Below are positions 21,561 through 32,291 of a stretch of DNA of 64,000 nucleotides, one piece after another (position 1 is the stretch's first letter; every line of letters begins with the position of its first letter). Origin of the DNA: Rhyacophila brunnea (lineage: Eukaryota > Arthropoda > Insecta > Trichoptera > Rhyacophilidae); NCBI GenBank assembly GCA_022495005.1, contig JAGYXB010000804.1, positions 488,507-552,506 on the forward strand, given 5' to 3'. The notes below the pieces were generated by a model. It had not been told where the DNA came from, did no database searches, and saw only the letters and a program-made list of their open reading frames with translations. The translations under genes and the position numbers were made by a program.

Positions 21561-22630
21561 TTCTGATAAACTTGAAATTTTCTAAATGCTTTGCATTTTC
21601 TTGACTAACTGGCTTCAAATTTTACTAAAAATCTCTCACGAAAAGATAAAACAGAGGCAACCTGGCATTTTAATTCAAAATTCATTAACATTGAAGGCAT
21701 GTGACATCGCTTTTGAATAAAGCACTTATTTACAAATCCTTGAAATCTATTCACGAGAAAAAGCATCCCCCGGAAAAGGACGAATAGAGCAAGAGAAGAG
21801 CGATTATAAAATTATTACAAGTGAATTGAAAAATGGACGCCATTTGTAGGGAGTATAATTATTATAGATGTGTTTTTTTACGCTCGTATAAGAACGCCAG
21901 CAGAGCCTGCGGCCTTGAAGTTAATTCTAAAGGTCGCCAGAAAGCGAATCCAATAAACAATGTTTACATTAAACTTGGACCAGTTCCAAAACCGAATCTT
22001 TATTGCCAGATAAGCCAGAATGGGACAGTATATTATATCGAGAAAGAATAACTCTTAGCATGGCACGTGCTGGCGTATGAATTAACTGCATTAGGCGACC
22101 ATAAAGTCTTATCGTTTAGTAACATGTAAGTTATTTCAAAAGACATTTGTTATCATTTTAGACCAATGACATTAATAATGTCATTGTTTCAGACACACCA
22201 TTCACTGCTCGATAGCCTCTTTTTGCGGTCTCAACTCTTCTCTGTCCTAGGCTAAGTTTTCGTATACCATTTACCTCATAGAGGTATTAAATAAAATTTA
22301 CCTACTTCTGTTAAACTTGATTAGGTATATTATCGACTCAGTGGGCTTTTGGTCGAACTTTAATATAAGCCGGCTCGCACATTAAAACTAGTCACGTCTG
22401 CAACGTGTTGAATACGTCGATGTGACGTCATCGTTATTCACAAAACACACGTTGCCAAATGGAGCTCTGCGGATTGGTCGAATGCGACTTTTTAGTTAGA
22501 AAAACATCTATTGCCGCTGTCAACAAATCGCATGCGTCTCAGGCTGCGAGTCGAAGACGCCAGAACGCACACGCAACGTCATCATATGCAACATCGAAAC
22601 GACGTTCCTAGAAGGATTGATTTATGGCTG
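21561..22630. other. About 1.1 kb without a recognised gene
   Basis: A 72-codon frame at 21833-22051 (plus) is unremarkable and unrecognised. A GGCTCGCACAT block near 22372 recalls 17559; no function inferred. Confidence 0.45.
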
Positions 22631-22639
22631 TGCGGCAGA

Positions 22640-23035
22640 CGAGGGCAATTTAGATGTGTAAGCCGAGTAAGAGAAACCCAAAAATTACGAGTAACGCAAC
22701 GTGGTATGGAAGAATGCTTGTTGGGCATATCGCGGAAAGGCCAAAAAATTAATAATGAGGCAGTGAAGAGAACGTGACATGACAGAAATCGCCTTGCCGA
22801 TGAAATTAGAATGGGCCAACATGCCGCTCGGTAAAATGCAGTCATACAATGGTAGTCAAGAAGAACTAAACGACCGTAGAACCCGATGACACCCGCTGGA
22901 TAGACGAACTCAACACATTCAGGTACATGACAACAAAGCACTAACGATTGAGAAGAGTGGAAGGAACTAGGGGAGGGCTTATATCTATTGGGTACCGCTG
23001 GACGATGAGATTGTCCAGCGATGACCTGCATATCT
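22640..23035 (+). pseudogene. RTE/BovB-like LINE C-terminal fragment, plus strand
   Basis: The frame reads QKLRVTQRGMEECLLGISRK, the same conserved block as the RTE copy at 13170-14095. After stops and shifts come pieces compatible with HDRNRLADEIRMGQHAA and GRAYIYWVPL, corresponding to the decayed end of the protein. The catalytic region is absent. Confidence 0.75.
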
Positions 23036-23321
23036 AAACTTCAAGACCTTATATTATGTGTAATACCCTTAATTGCTTATTTATCTATTCATATTCATCT
23101 TCATTATGTTCCTTATACTAATGGACGATAGTCACTTGCTTAATCCATTAGGTCCATGTTCTGGATCCAAAAACAAGTTTAGAATCAACATTTATTATGA
23201 ATTTGTTAGACGCTGTATTCGAACAAACCAATCAACAGCGGGTGCAGAATAATTTAAATTCTAGATATTAAGTACTAAAAAATGTAAAAAAAATCAGTGT
23301 GTGTACTTATATACGCGCGTT
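23036..23321. other. No gene seen
   Basis: Unassigned AT-rich sequence. Confidence 0.4.
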
Positions 23322-23824
23322 AGAAGTTATACTTCTTTGGCGTAACAAAACAAAAACAAAACTTGTGATAAACTAGATTTTTCGACTATATCTTAATTAT
23401 TTTGTTAAATTACACACTCAAGAAAAAGTACCGCTTATTGGAACGCCGTTGGTTTATTTCTATACACTTTAACTTATATTACTAAATTTTATAATTATTT
23501 ATCGTTGTTATTATTTTTAAAGTAACAACTGCCACTATGACGTTTAATAGTTTGTTTACGTAAGGTATTGCAAATGGCCGACAACAATAAATTCGTTTCC
23601 TAGCAACGGAACAATTCTAAACTATAATATTATTATACTGTATTATCGTCACTATTGCAGTATCATTCTGTGTTGTGCGTTCGGCTGATAACCGAACAAT
23701 CGTTGGTTCGAATCCAATCGAGTGTGTTTTTTGTGTGAAAAAAAATATTATTATTTACATGTCACACGCCAAAAATACACTCTGATCTGTTTCTCCAAAC
23801 GCGCCTAAAGAAGAATAACTTCAA
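23322..23824. repeat. Inverted-repeat-bounded element containing a tRNA-like segment
   Basis: GAAGTTATACTTCTTTGGCG (about 23325) is mirrored by CGCCTAAAGAAGAATAACTTC (about 23802-23822), an imperfect TIR of about 24 bp. Between them at 23650-23735 lies a tRNA-like sequence. The ends suggest a MITE-like unit of about 500 bp; no target duplication was resolved. Confidence 0.45.
23650..23735 (+). other. tRNA-Ile-like segment (GAT anticodon), probably not functional
   Basis: The anticodon arm TTCGG-CTGATAA-CCGAA is perfect, with U33 and anticodon GAT (isoleucine). The T arm GTTGG-TTCGAAT-CCAAT is also good. The D arm and acceptor stem are not recognisable (5' part TCACTATTGCAGTATCATTC), so this looks like a tRNA-derived fragment rather than a gene. 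Confidence 0.4.
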
Positions 23825-24164
23825 AAACTCATACAGTGTGTTATCGGCCTGATTTAACTTATATTATATTTCATATTAATATGTAAGTAGGTACTTGTAA
23901 AGTAAAAATCAAATAACCACGTATTTTAATTTAATTGAATTTGCGGGATGGTAGATATATTTTCTTACCGCATTGGACTAGTTTCAAAGAAAAAAAAATA
24001 TTTCAATAACCTGTCGAGTGTTAACGAAAAGGAAAACCGCAGTAAGGTATGCATAAGTACACCACACAGTTATATCTACTACTGGACTAATTTAATAAAA
24101 TTTGTATAATAATTATCATAATCTTCAGTTAATGATATTCAGAGTGTGCGCCATGGCGTCCTGG
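23825..24164. other. No gene seen
   Basis: Unassigned AT-rich sequence. Confidence 0.4.
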
Positions 24165-24420
24165 GACCAATACCTAACCTAACCTAACAAATAATCCAGT
24201 ATATCGGCTATTTTCAAAATTTGTTTGCTGCTGGCTTCCTGTAAAGACGTGTAAATCGACAAGAACCGTGTTTTATTTAGACATGAATTTTATGTTAGTA
24301 CTGTACGACCCAAAGAGGTTGGACGGTCTTTAATATACGGACATAATATTTCCGATACAACATTTCACGGTGAAGTGTGATACGGCGAACTGCATACGTA
24401 CAAGTTTCCAGACACTACCA
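24165..24420 (+). repeat. Dispersed repeat family P, copy 2
   Basis: CCTAACCTAACCTAACAAAT leads into CCAGTATATCGGCTATTTTC, AAGAGGTTGGACGGTC, ATACAACATTTCACGGTGAA and GTACAAGTTTCCAGACAC. It lacks the left half seen in copies 1 and 3. Confidence 0.85.
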
Positions 24421-25749
24421 ATACGTAGCGGCGCCGCAAGCTGTTTGAAAAATAAATATTTACAGATATAAATGCATTACTCTAATGCGCGATTAGAATA
24501 TTAGATATATCCTATTGTTCCAGCAGTATGTGACGACAAATATGCTTTCTCACGTAAATGCAATGTATTCCAGACACCATCTATCTATCTACAGTGCGAA
24601 TTCATATCAAAGATTCTACGTCATAGCGCTGCATGCGCCGATGGTGTTACGTCACGTGGTTTTTGCGCGTTGATACTGTTTTTTATGACATGCTCTTTGC
24701 ATGTTAACTTATAGCAGATACTCTATCTCTGGCACTATTGAGAGGAATTAAAAGTTTTATTTTCTGTTCCTCACAATACTTCTACATTCAAAATAATGCA
24801 ATTCGTCTGCTTTCACAAAGGTTTTTAGGGATTTTTATGTTAATAAACTCCATGCGCATGCATAATTATGGCGCGGGGAATGTAGTAGCGGGGAAGTGAA
24901 TGCGGGAGACGGGTTTTAGTTCCAGAAACGACCGTCGTGACGTAGAAGACTTCATACAAAAGTCGCACTGTAGGTGCATCAGAGTAGCAACTAGGTTTAA
25001 AAGTTACCTCCAAAAGATAATTTAGAAGTGAACATAGATGCACTTTTTTTTACTTTGCTTACATACGAGTAGAAAAATATGTAACTGTACGAAACGTATC
25101 ACATGATTCATTAAGGAAATTAAATGAAATCCTGCTACACACAGTTTGGGAAACTCTGATAGTCTAGTCTATATAAGTATTTATAACGATATAATATTTT
25201 ATCCAGTTTCCATTGCTTCTAGCCACGAGTTATCAGAGATGCAACAATAAAGAGTAGCTATTCCGTCTCCTCTCTTGGGAGATCGTGAACAATGAACGAT
25301 TATCGTCGCTTGTCTGCCGTGCGGTGAACGATGCTATGTTTCGACTCGGTTCTTTAAAAAAATACAAGCACAAAAGGATATTACGGCGGGTTTCTTTTCA
25401 TTATATCGTTCAATATTCATATATTTTCCTGGGTATAAATATCGACCAATTCGCTATCTATTTAATATTGCAGGACGAAGAATGTGAATTGAATAAATAT
25501 TTACTTATAGGAATACTGCAATACCGAATGAAAATACCAATGCCGGTATTTCCTATTGAATGTGAAATATGTGAAAAAAACATCTACCAATATAAAGAGG
25601 TTAATAATGATTATACAAACGAATGGTATTTTACCACAATTTCAGATACATACATCTAAAAATACACCTGACAACTTCTAAAACCCGCGATCGACTGGCG
25701 AAACATTAGAATAAATTTAAAATTAAGGGTGCAAATACCTATAATACAA
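24421..25749. other. About 1.3 kb without a recognised gene
   Basis: A 124-codon frame at 25285-25659 (plus) is the longest here. It contains CEICEKN but no recognisable domain, and a start at 25285 is arbitrary. It may be a decayed element or chance. I would not call it a gene. Confidence 0.45.
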
Positions 25750-25930
25750 ATGTATTTTGCGAATATGCACGTCTCGTTGCTGTTTACCAAGGACATCAAA
25801 AGTAAACTAGACATCGCGTAAGCCGACAAAAAATACAGTCCTGTTAAACCTTTACGTTAATTAATACATTTTCAATTTTCAATGCCGAATATATCGGTAT
25901 TGTCTATATCGTATATCGGAATACCTACTA
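25750..25930 (+). repeat. Fragment related to the hAT-like element at 40004-41503
   Basis: GCTGTTTACCAAGGACATCA, then AAGTAAACTAGACATCGCGT and TATCGGTATTGTC resemble, in inverse, 40080-40230 and also the interior of the element at 3710-4198. Confidence 0.5.
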
Positions 25931-26019
25931 TGTAAGTTATGATTTTAGTAATTTATAATAAATAAACAATCCGCGACGGGTATTATAAGTTTATTAAATA
26001 CTTATTGCTAAGTACTCAC

Positions 26020-26062
26020 TTCATTTGTTTAACTATAGTACTCTTCCCAGACTCTCCGGCAC
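26020..26062 (-). CDS. G-protein alpha subunit (Gi/Go class), 43-nt internal exon with the P-loop
   Basis: Read on the minus strand, an intron ending TTGTTTGTTTGTTTCAG is followed by 43 nt and then the donor GTGAGTACT. The exon completes a split Gly codon and encodes AGESGKSTIVKQM plus the first two bases (AA) of the next codon. GAGESGKSTIVKQMK is the G1/P-loop of Gi and Go alpha subunits, which binds the GTP phosphates. Gs is excluded because it has Arg after QM, and Gq because it reads GTGESGKST. The 43-nt size and both phases match exon 2 of vertebrate GNAI/GNAO genes as I know them. Intact splice sites and frame indicate a live gene rather than a processed copy. Gi and Go are identical here, so I give no symbol. 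Neighbouring exons were not found in the window; the flanks are TE-filled introns. Confidence 0.93.
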
Positions 26063-26778
26063 CTGAAACAAACAAACAACAATATTAAAATCATATAAAA
26101 AAAGAAATCGTTACATAGAACAAAGGTACATAATATGCATGCATTAGATAGAATTACAATATAATATATTTATAAGATACATACCTAGTATGTATCCATA
26201 TTTGTATGAGAGAGCGATACAAGGATAAGACGTCATATTAAAAAGGGTAACATACACGTCAACGCAAATTCTAAATTTGAAAAATAAACTGGCACGCAAG
26301 TAAAGAAATCTTAATCGGGTCTTGAGAGAAAACGATATATAAATACTATCACAATAGATAGACGGATGCTTACAGTGCAGTGCTCACACATCACCACATC
26401 CAAGAATGTTGACAGGTGGCACTGCAACCTGATATTTTGTCTAGTATTATATTACTTGTACTAGACTGGGTACACTGGCTTCTGTTCGATTCATTCACTG
26501 ATAGATAAAAATAACACTATCAAAGCGATAGACAATTAGTTACTTATTAGCTATAATACATAATATACGCTACTAATGTCGTGGGTTCGGAGTTCGAACG
26601 CGGTTGGGTATTACTTTTCTTTAATATCTATCTAAGTGTAGTTTTTTTTCCAGTAAAATACAGAAGATGATTCAAGTAGGCACTGTAAATATGACTATCC
26701 TGGGACTTTTTCAGTTATTTATTTATTTTCTTTTATTTTGTTAACTGTCAATAATTATTCATGGTGGAACTGCATTGT
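26063..26778. other. Intron upstream of the G-alpha exon; no other feature
   Basis: AT-rich. A tRNA-like string near 26571-26610 (GGTTCGGAGTTCGAACGCGG) is too short to call. The polypyrimidine stretch next to the acceptor is at 26063-26082. Confidence 0.5.
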
Positions 26779-26964
26779 ATTGTTGTTTGATTTAATAAAA
26801 CGCAATTTTTTTTGTAAGTACTTATTCCACTTTAATAAATAAATTTGGACCGGTTTCGTCCGTGAGTTGAAAATGTCCTGAGGCGGACGAAACTGGTTCA
26901 AATATATTAATTAAAGTGGAATAAGTATTACAAAAAAATGCGTTTTATTAAATCAAACAACAAT
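26779..26964. repeat. Long hairpin repeat family Z, complete copy
   Basis: The left arm 26779-26862 (ATTGTTGTTTGATTTAATAA ... CCGGTTTCGTCCG) and right arm 26884-26964 (CGGACGAAACTGG ... TTAAATCAAACAACAAT) are inverted copies around a 21-nt spacer. Transcribed from either strand, this would fold into an 80-bp stem. Single-arm or decayed relatives lie at 40265-40400 and 53687-53795. Confidence 0.88.
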
Positions 26965-27125
26965 ATTTATTTATTTATTAAGTTTAAGAAAACAATATAT
27001 TGTGCACATAACAAATCTAAATTCAAGACGTTCACAACATGAGATTTACATTATTACCAATATTACCGTCACAAGAGAGAAAAAGAGAATATGTATATAA
27101 TAATAATAATAATAAAAGATAAGTA
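26965..27125 (-). repeat. LINE 3' tail, minus strand
   Basis: On the minus strand it ends in AATAAATAAATA with GTTGTGAACGTCTTGAATTT upstream, as at 29180-29350 and in the Jockey-like copy at 1800-2405. It lies against the Z hairpin. The far end contains a short (TAA)n run near 27100. Confidence 0.65.
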
Positions 27126-27314
27126 CAATTTATACAGAAAATTAAATGTCTACTAGAGCTTACCTAATAGGCACCCTTCGCCACTGCAGTATACACGGAT
27201 TTATTGTGGTGTTTGATTAGCATAATATAGGTCCACAATTAATACTTGCATATATTCATGACATTATATTCAGTCATATACCTATACCGACTATTATTAT
27301 GGTGTAGACTGTAG
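27126..27314. repeat. Isolated hAT-like terminus within unassigned sequence
   Basis: GCACCCTTCGCCACTG at about 27172-27187 matches the family X right terminus for about 15 bp only; the rest is unassigned. Confidence 0.35.
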
Positions 27315-28123
27315 CAGTGGCGCACCCTGGATTTAATATTGGGGGAGGCCCAAGGAGGAGAATGTAAATTAGTCCCATAGGCTCTTTTTCTTCTTCACAG
27401 CCTAATTTCTCGTTTATCGGTCATTTGTATATTGCACTCGGTGTACCTATAATACCATGGTCCCCACATCCTGAAACGGGCCCTCAGGCTAGGATATTTG
27501 GTGGGCCCCCTACTTACCGCTAAGATTAAAGGCAGTGTGAAACTTTACATTAACGTTTTCCAAATTGTGTTTTTGTTCAAATTAAGGGTACTTATACAGT
27601 GAATTATTGGCGATTTTCAATACATCTACTTTAATAATGGTGCTATCGACTATCGACACATAATAATCAAAAAATACATTGCGCCGCAGGCGACTTTTTT
27701 AGTGTTAAAGCTAATTTATGATGTGTGTTTATCTCACTTATCTGGTCAACCCGACACGCCAGGCCCCCCACAGCCCGGGCCCCCTAGGCTAGAGCCCTGT
27801 CAGCCCTCCCCAGCCATGACCTACACCACTCCGGAATTCGGGTGGACACCGAGAATTTTTTGACAATTCCATTAGGGATTGGGTTTCTAAAAAAACCTGA
27901 CATTTATTAGTGTTTTGAAATTTTTGTGTTAGAAATTAAAATCTAAGAATTTTTTCTAAAAAGGGTGCTGGAGAATTATTACAAATCACTTTTTATGCCG
28001 TGTTTTTATTTGTCTAAGCCCAAAGGTTATAATTTATTGGCTTTCAATTTCAATGTTTAAAATCATTCTGATAATTTTCATTTTTGCGGGGTGCCAGGGC
28101 CCCTTGGCCTGGGTGCGCCACTG
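27315..28123. mobile_element. hAT-type non-autonomous element, 809 bp, perfect 8-bp TSD
   Basis: The left end CAGTGGCGCACCCTGG starts at 27315 and the right end GGGTGCGCCACTG ends at 28123. The octamer GACTGTAG flanks both sides (27307-27314, 28124-28131). The interior holds the GGGCCC-rich block shared with 16340-16690 and 62136-63233, including GCGCCGCAGGCGACTTTTTT near 27681. No coding frame is recognisable. Confidence 0.92.
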
Positions 28124-28131
28124 GACTGTAG

Positions 28132-28513
28132 GTTGTTTTGCATTGGTCGAATACTGCGTTCAAAATGGCGACAGAAGCCGCAGTGTTGCAATATTCAAAT
28201 GTCTTTGAGATCAAATCCCGCGCAAATTAGTCCCGGGAGAATTCGTAATTGCGAGCGTCCCGCGCGGGCCATTTGAATAATAATTGGCGGGAACGCCGGC
28301 CGATAAGAGCGCAGACTGCAATACCATTTGCATCTCGATAGGCCAATTCTAAATGCTGCACATGACACTGTAGTGTGGTGTGAAATTAACATATTGATAT
28401 GAGGATATCGTAGTACAACGACATTCAAATAAAGAGAACTTTATTCCGTGTGATAATACTGATAATGCAACGTAATGATTTTTTTTCTCATTCAATAATT
28501 GGGTACTAGCCGG
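28132..28513. other. No gene seen
   Basis: Unassigned, somewhat GC-richer near 28205-28300 (CCCGCGCAAATTAG, GTCCCGCGCGGGCC). Confidence 0.4.
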
Positions 28514-28683
28514 TTATCCTGGATACAGCGGCAAACACATTTTGAAAATAACCGATATACTGGATTATTTGTTAGGATAACTTAACCTAACCCAACGTAA
28601 CCTAACCTAAACTAACCCAAACTAACAAATAATCCAGTACATCGGCTATTTTCAAAATATGTTTGCCGCTGTATCCAGGATAA
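28514..28683. repeat. Hairpin with 62-bp arms around a CCTAAC-rich core
   Basis: The left arm 28514-28575 (TTATCCTGGATACAGCGGCA ... TTATTTGTTAG) and right arm 28622-28683 (CTAACAAATAATCCAG ... TGTATCCAGGATAA) are near-perfect inverted copies. The core 28576-28621 consists of degenerate CCTAAC/CTAACC units resembling TTAGG telomere-type repeats. One arm is also embedded in each copy of repeat family P. Confidence 0.9.
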
Positions 28684-28945
28684 ACGTATAAGTAGAACCA
28701 ATAATTATTGTCATTGCATAATATAAAGAAGTTTCCAATGGTTATACATGATCAGTTCCGATACTAACGAATAAATTCACTTCTAGGACATTAATTTAAC
28801 AGTAAGTACCTATAATATTTCCAAGGACTCAAATTTTCCAATGCCTGTATAAATTCTTTACTTAGGAATTTCACAAGCTTTTAATATAATTTAGGATAGT
28901 AAGTAAATATATTATTCTGTGTTTGTCGTAAGTTTGCTACTGGTG
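28684..28945. other. No gene seen
   Basis: Unassigned AT-rich sequence. Confidence 0.4.
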
Positions 28946-28949
28946 AGTG

Positions 28950-29350
28950 TGCATAGTGTATGAAAATGCCAAAAAGCGAAACCCGGATCGCAAAAACAAT
29001 TATCAGGCACCATTAGCGAGGGGTGCAAGATTAGTAAATGCGCTCCCTAAAGACATAGATATTTTCAATGATGTACTTTGCATTTTGTTTTTGAAACTGC
29101 ATTTTTCTGTATAAAATTTTGTTTTTTTATTTTCAAAAATTATATTTTTCTATATTAAATTGTACTTAATTATGTTTTAATTTTATTTCATTTTTTTTGT
29201 TATTATTATTATTGTTATTATATTTTTTTCTATATTCTCTTCTCTCTTGTGAGGGTAATGTTTGACTTATAATGTAAATCTCATGTTGTGTACGTCTTGA
29301 ATTTAGATTTGTAATGTCCACAATGTTTTGTATTCTTAAATAAATACATA
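28950..29350 (+). pseudogene. LINE ORF2 C-terminal fragment and 3' UTR, plus strand
   Basis: The frame near 29017-29072 reads RGARLVNALPKDIDIFN, resembling the last residues of Jockey/CR1-like ORF2 proteins. It is followed by an AT-rich 3' UTR and AATCTCATGTTGTGTACGTC, with the end at AAATAAATACATAAAT. The tail matches 26965-27125 in inverse. Confidence 0.6.
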
Positions 29351-30599
29351 AATTAAAATTGAAAATCGAATTTATATTGCATTCTTTACAAATAGTGTAG
29401 GTATCTGGTATATAAAAATATACTAACACAATTTAAGTAATTTTTCATCATTAAAATCTGCGATTTTCAATGTTTGCGCCGTGATTAGCCCCCAGGGGGA
29501 CACCAGAATATTAGTTAATTTTAATAATACCAGGCAATAATAATTTTACGAACGCATCGATGCACATTGGTATATTGGGTGATTGTCTTATGTAGATAAC
29601 AAACTCACAATGCAGCATACTGCTCTTCCCTTATCACGGACATTTTGCACGGTATCTGAATCAATAAAGAACGGAAAACATGATCACGGTGTCTAGTTTG
29701 ATTCAAAGATTTTAGAAACTGTGTAATAAATAACTGACTCATTCATAATTACAGTTTGAAGAACACTGTATCACAGTATTAACAGCTAATTAATGTTTGT
29801 AACCTGCTATATTCCATCCAATGTTTTATACATCATGGCGTTATCATTTCATCAGATGGGCTCTTTCCGTTCTTCACAGTACATACCCAACATGAACCTT
29901 TAAACGCCACGTTGCACTACGAGTAATTTTTGGATTTGTATGTGTTAATAATACATTGATAAGCAGTTTTATGTGCTTATCAGGGCATCAGTACTTTATA
30001 GAATAGGTGGAAACTTATGTACCAAAATAGATTTTATACTTTTGAAAGATTGTATACCTACTCCCACCATTATTATGTGATATTAACAGGTCTCCAGGGT
30101 GTTGTAACGTACCAGGATTCCGATATCATACGAGTATTTACCTCGTATTTACTTCTGAGAAAATTGTGAAGGCTTTTCTGTTAGTCACTGTTTTATATAA
30201 AACTTGTATGCAAGGATGTTCTGACAGTACATACAGGAACTAGATACATAATATGTGTCACGTATTACAGCAATAAAAATAATGTAGCAGGATTCCAAGT
30301 TGAAAACAAATACAATGCATTGTAACCACAATAGAGTCATATTACAACTGCGCCAACAAGGAACCTCGACAGTGGACGCAGAGCTAGACCACAGTGATAG
30401 AAAAGAGACGCCAAAGTAAAATCGTCACTATTTAACAAAACAATTACAAATTATGAATAATTATCTGATTCATGTACAATACGGTTTCAAAAAAATTTCT
30501 ACTACCCCCTGTGGTCGTATCTATGGGGAAGGTTTCTGTCCTCAACCTCAAGTTCAGTAAGGGGCGTTGAGGAGTGAGCAGACAATAAGAAAACACGTT
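29351..30599. other. Mostly unassigned; RTE fragment at 29855-29945 (minus)
   Basis: On the minus strand 29945-29880 encodes IQKLLVVQRGV followed by RFMLG, a decayed version of the QKLRVAQRGMExxMLG block of RTE elements. The remaining sequence holds nothing I recognise. Confidence 0.55.
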
Positions 30600-31205
30600 A
30601 TCATTTTTTTAAACTTGGGAAACTAGAATGTAGGTACATGTTCTTCATTTATAATTATTTTCAAACATAGGCAGTTAATCTTACTCTCCAACGAGAAGCA
30701 ATGGAAGGCAGAAAATCAAACTCTCCAATGCCACAGTCGTTGGCGCGCCCCCCCTACCTATCGCTAAGGTTAAGGGCAGCTTGATGCTTCCCAAATGGTA
30801 TTCTGTGGAACCCAATGATTTCGCGAGGTAAAATTGAGGGAATTACTATTAGTGATTTTTTGTATTTATAAAAAGGTACATCCACATAGTTATTGAGTAT
30901 TGAATAAATAACCATTTTTCCCACGTTATTATTAACTCGTATTCTTGTTTGTCCAGTACACATTTTTTCTTGTGTCCTGTCCTAGCAACTAAATTATTAA
31001 TATATATGTGCGTTACTATGGAAATCAATATGAAATGTCAAAATGACATTTCAGTATTTTATATTTATTCAGTATTTCTATCAAGAACAAAAAAAAGTAT
31101 TTATTAATACGTAGAATTGTCAAGTTTATATGATTCAACAGAAAATTTAAAAACGTGGTATATAAAAAGTTCTTTTTATCTTGTAATTATTATTATTTAG
31201 GAAAT
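30600..31205 (-). repeat. Dispersed repeat family C, copy 2
   Basis: The inverse of copy 1 (10590-11120): AATGTCAAAATGACATTTCA, CGTTACTATGGAAATC, GTCCTAGCAACTAAAT, ACTCGTATTCTTGTTTGTCC and AACAGAAAATTTAAAAACG are all present. The 69-codon minus frame at 30754-30963 is an accident of this repeat. Near 30740-30785 there is also a piece of the GGGCCC-rich repeat (CTACCTATCGCTAAGGTTAA). Confidence 0.7.
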
Positions 31206-31309
31206 ACAATAAAAAAAACATGAATTATCATTTAAGTACTTATGTCAATCATCATACTATCACATCAAATTGCATTGCACAACCACATGTTAAAATTTGA
31301 ATACTTCTA

Positions 31310-31435
31310 AAAGAATATAGCGCCGCAGGCGACTTTTTTGCTATTCGAGAAAATTTGTGATGTGTCTTTATCTCACTTAGTAGAAATAGTGACAGGCCCC
31401 TCTTGGGGGCCATGCACGTACCTGTCCCAGAACGA
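31310..31435 (+). repeat. Fragment of the hAT-associated GCGCCGCAGGCG repeat
   Basis: GCGCCGCAGGCGACTTTTTT, then AATTTGTGATGTGTCTTTAT and CTCACTTAG match 16575-16640 and 27681-27745. Confidence 0.75.
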
Positions 31436-32290
31436 AGAGACGATGTGAAGAGCATACCTTCACAAATAGTACAAGAAATGATGACGTTCAAAAGAGTTGC
31501 AAGTATTATTTTTGGCCAAAAGAAATGGAAACGTAAAAACAGATAAGAAATCTGCCACACGTGCCTGGTATATTTTTTACGTAAATAAACACAGCTAACG
31601 AAAAGCACACTTACCTACATGTCAACAATTTCAATGTCGATAAAGGTAATATTTATTTTATTTTAAATATAAATATTTTTCGTAGCTATTCGAGTATTCA
31701 AGGTGATATGTTTTAATTCTAAAATACTATTAAAATTAATCCCATTTTGATTTAACAAAATTTTATTAATTAAAGGTTACGATTATATTGACCTTGATAA
31801 CATTTAAGTGAATGAAAATACATCATTTTGAAAAACCTCACCCCAAAAACCTTCAGATTTAAAAAAAAAATATAAAAAAGTTGGACCGAATGGGAATCGA
31901 GCTCGCATATTGTCTCTTAGTTTATATGACAAAGGGAGGGTACTAAAGAATAATTATGGACGTGTACGTGATTGATTTTCTTAAAACCATAATGAAAAAT
32001 ATATTAGATATCTCATTTATTATGGTTATCTATGGATCGGGCTCGCTTTCTACCAGCAGCCAGTATACTCCAAAATTTAGAAACAATGGACGAGTTCGTA
32101 TATCAGGGATAGAACATTAAAATTGTATTTAGCAGAGATAAAAAGTTACACAAAGATTTCGAAAAATACGATGACACGTCTTACCACTATATGGAAACAT
32201 CGAGGAATTTTAATTGCCACGTAAATGAGGCGTGCAAACATTGTTTCATATTGCATATTTTTAAACCCTGAGGGCAAGGGAGCGCAACTG
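31436..32290. other. No gene seen
   Basis: AT-rich. On the minus strand near 31880-31930, GCGAGCTCGATTCCCATTCG recalls a tRNA T arm; too short to call. Confidence 0.4.
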
Positions 32291-32291
32291 A

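Noticed and set aside
22582..23031. 149-codon minus-strand frame
   Set aside because: Antisense shadow of the plus-strand RTE fragment, whose frame carries the conserved QKLRVTQRGME block.
25285..25659. 124-codon frame as a host gene
   Set aside because: Open by length only; a CxxC pair is not a zinc finger and the start is arbitrary.
1..26010. Exon 3 of the G-alpha gene
   Set aside because: I looked on the minus strand for the IIHE and VVYSNTIQS codons and did not find them; a profile search would be decisive.
27100..27120. CRISPR array or prokaryotic repeats
   Set aside because: Only a short (TAA)n microsatellite; nothing in the window shows spaced repeats with unique spacers.
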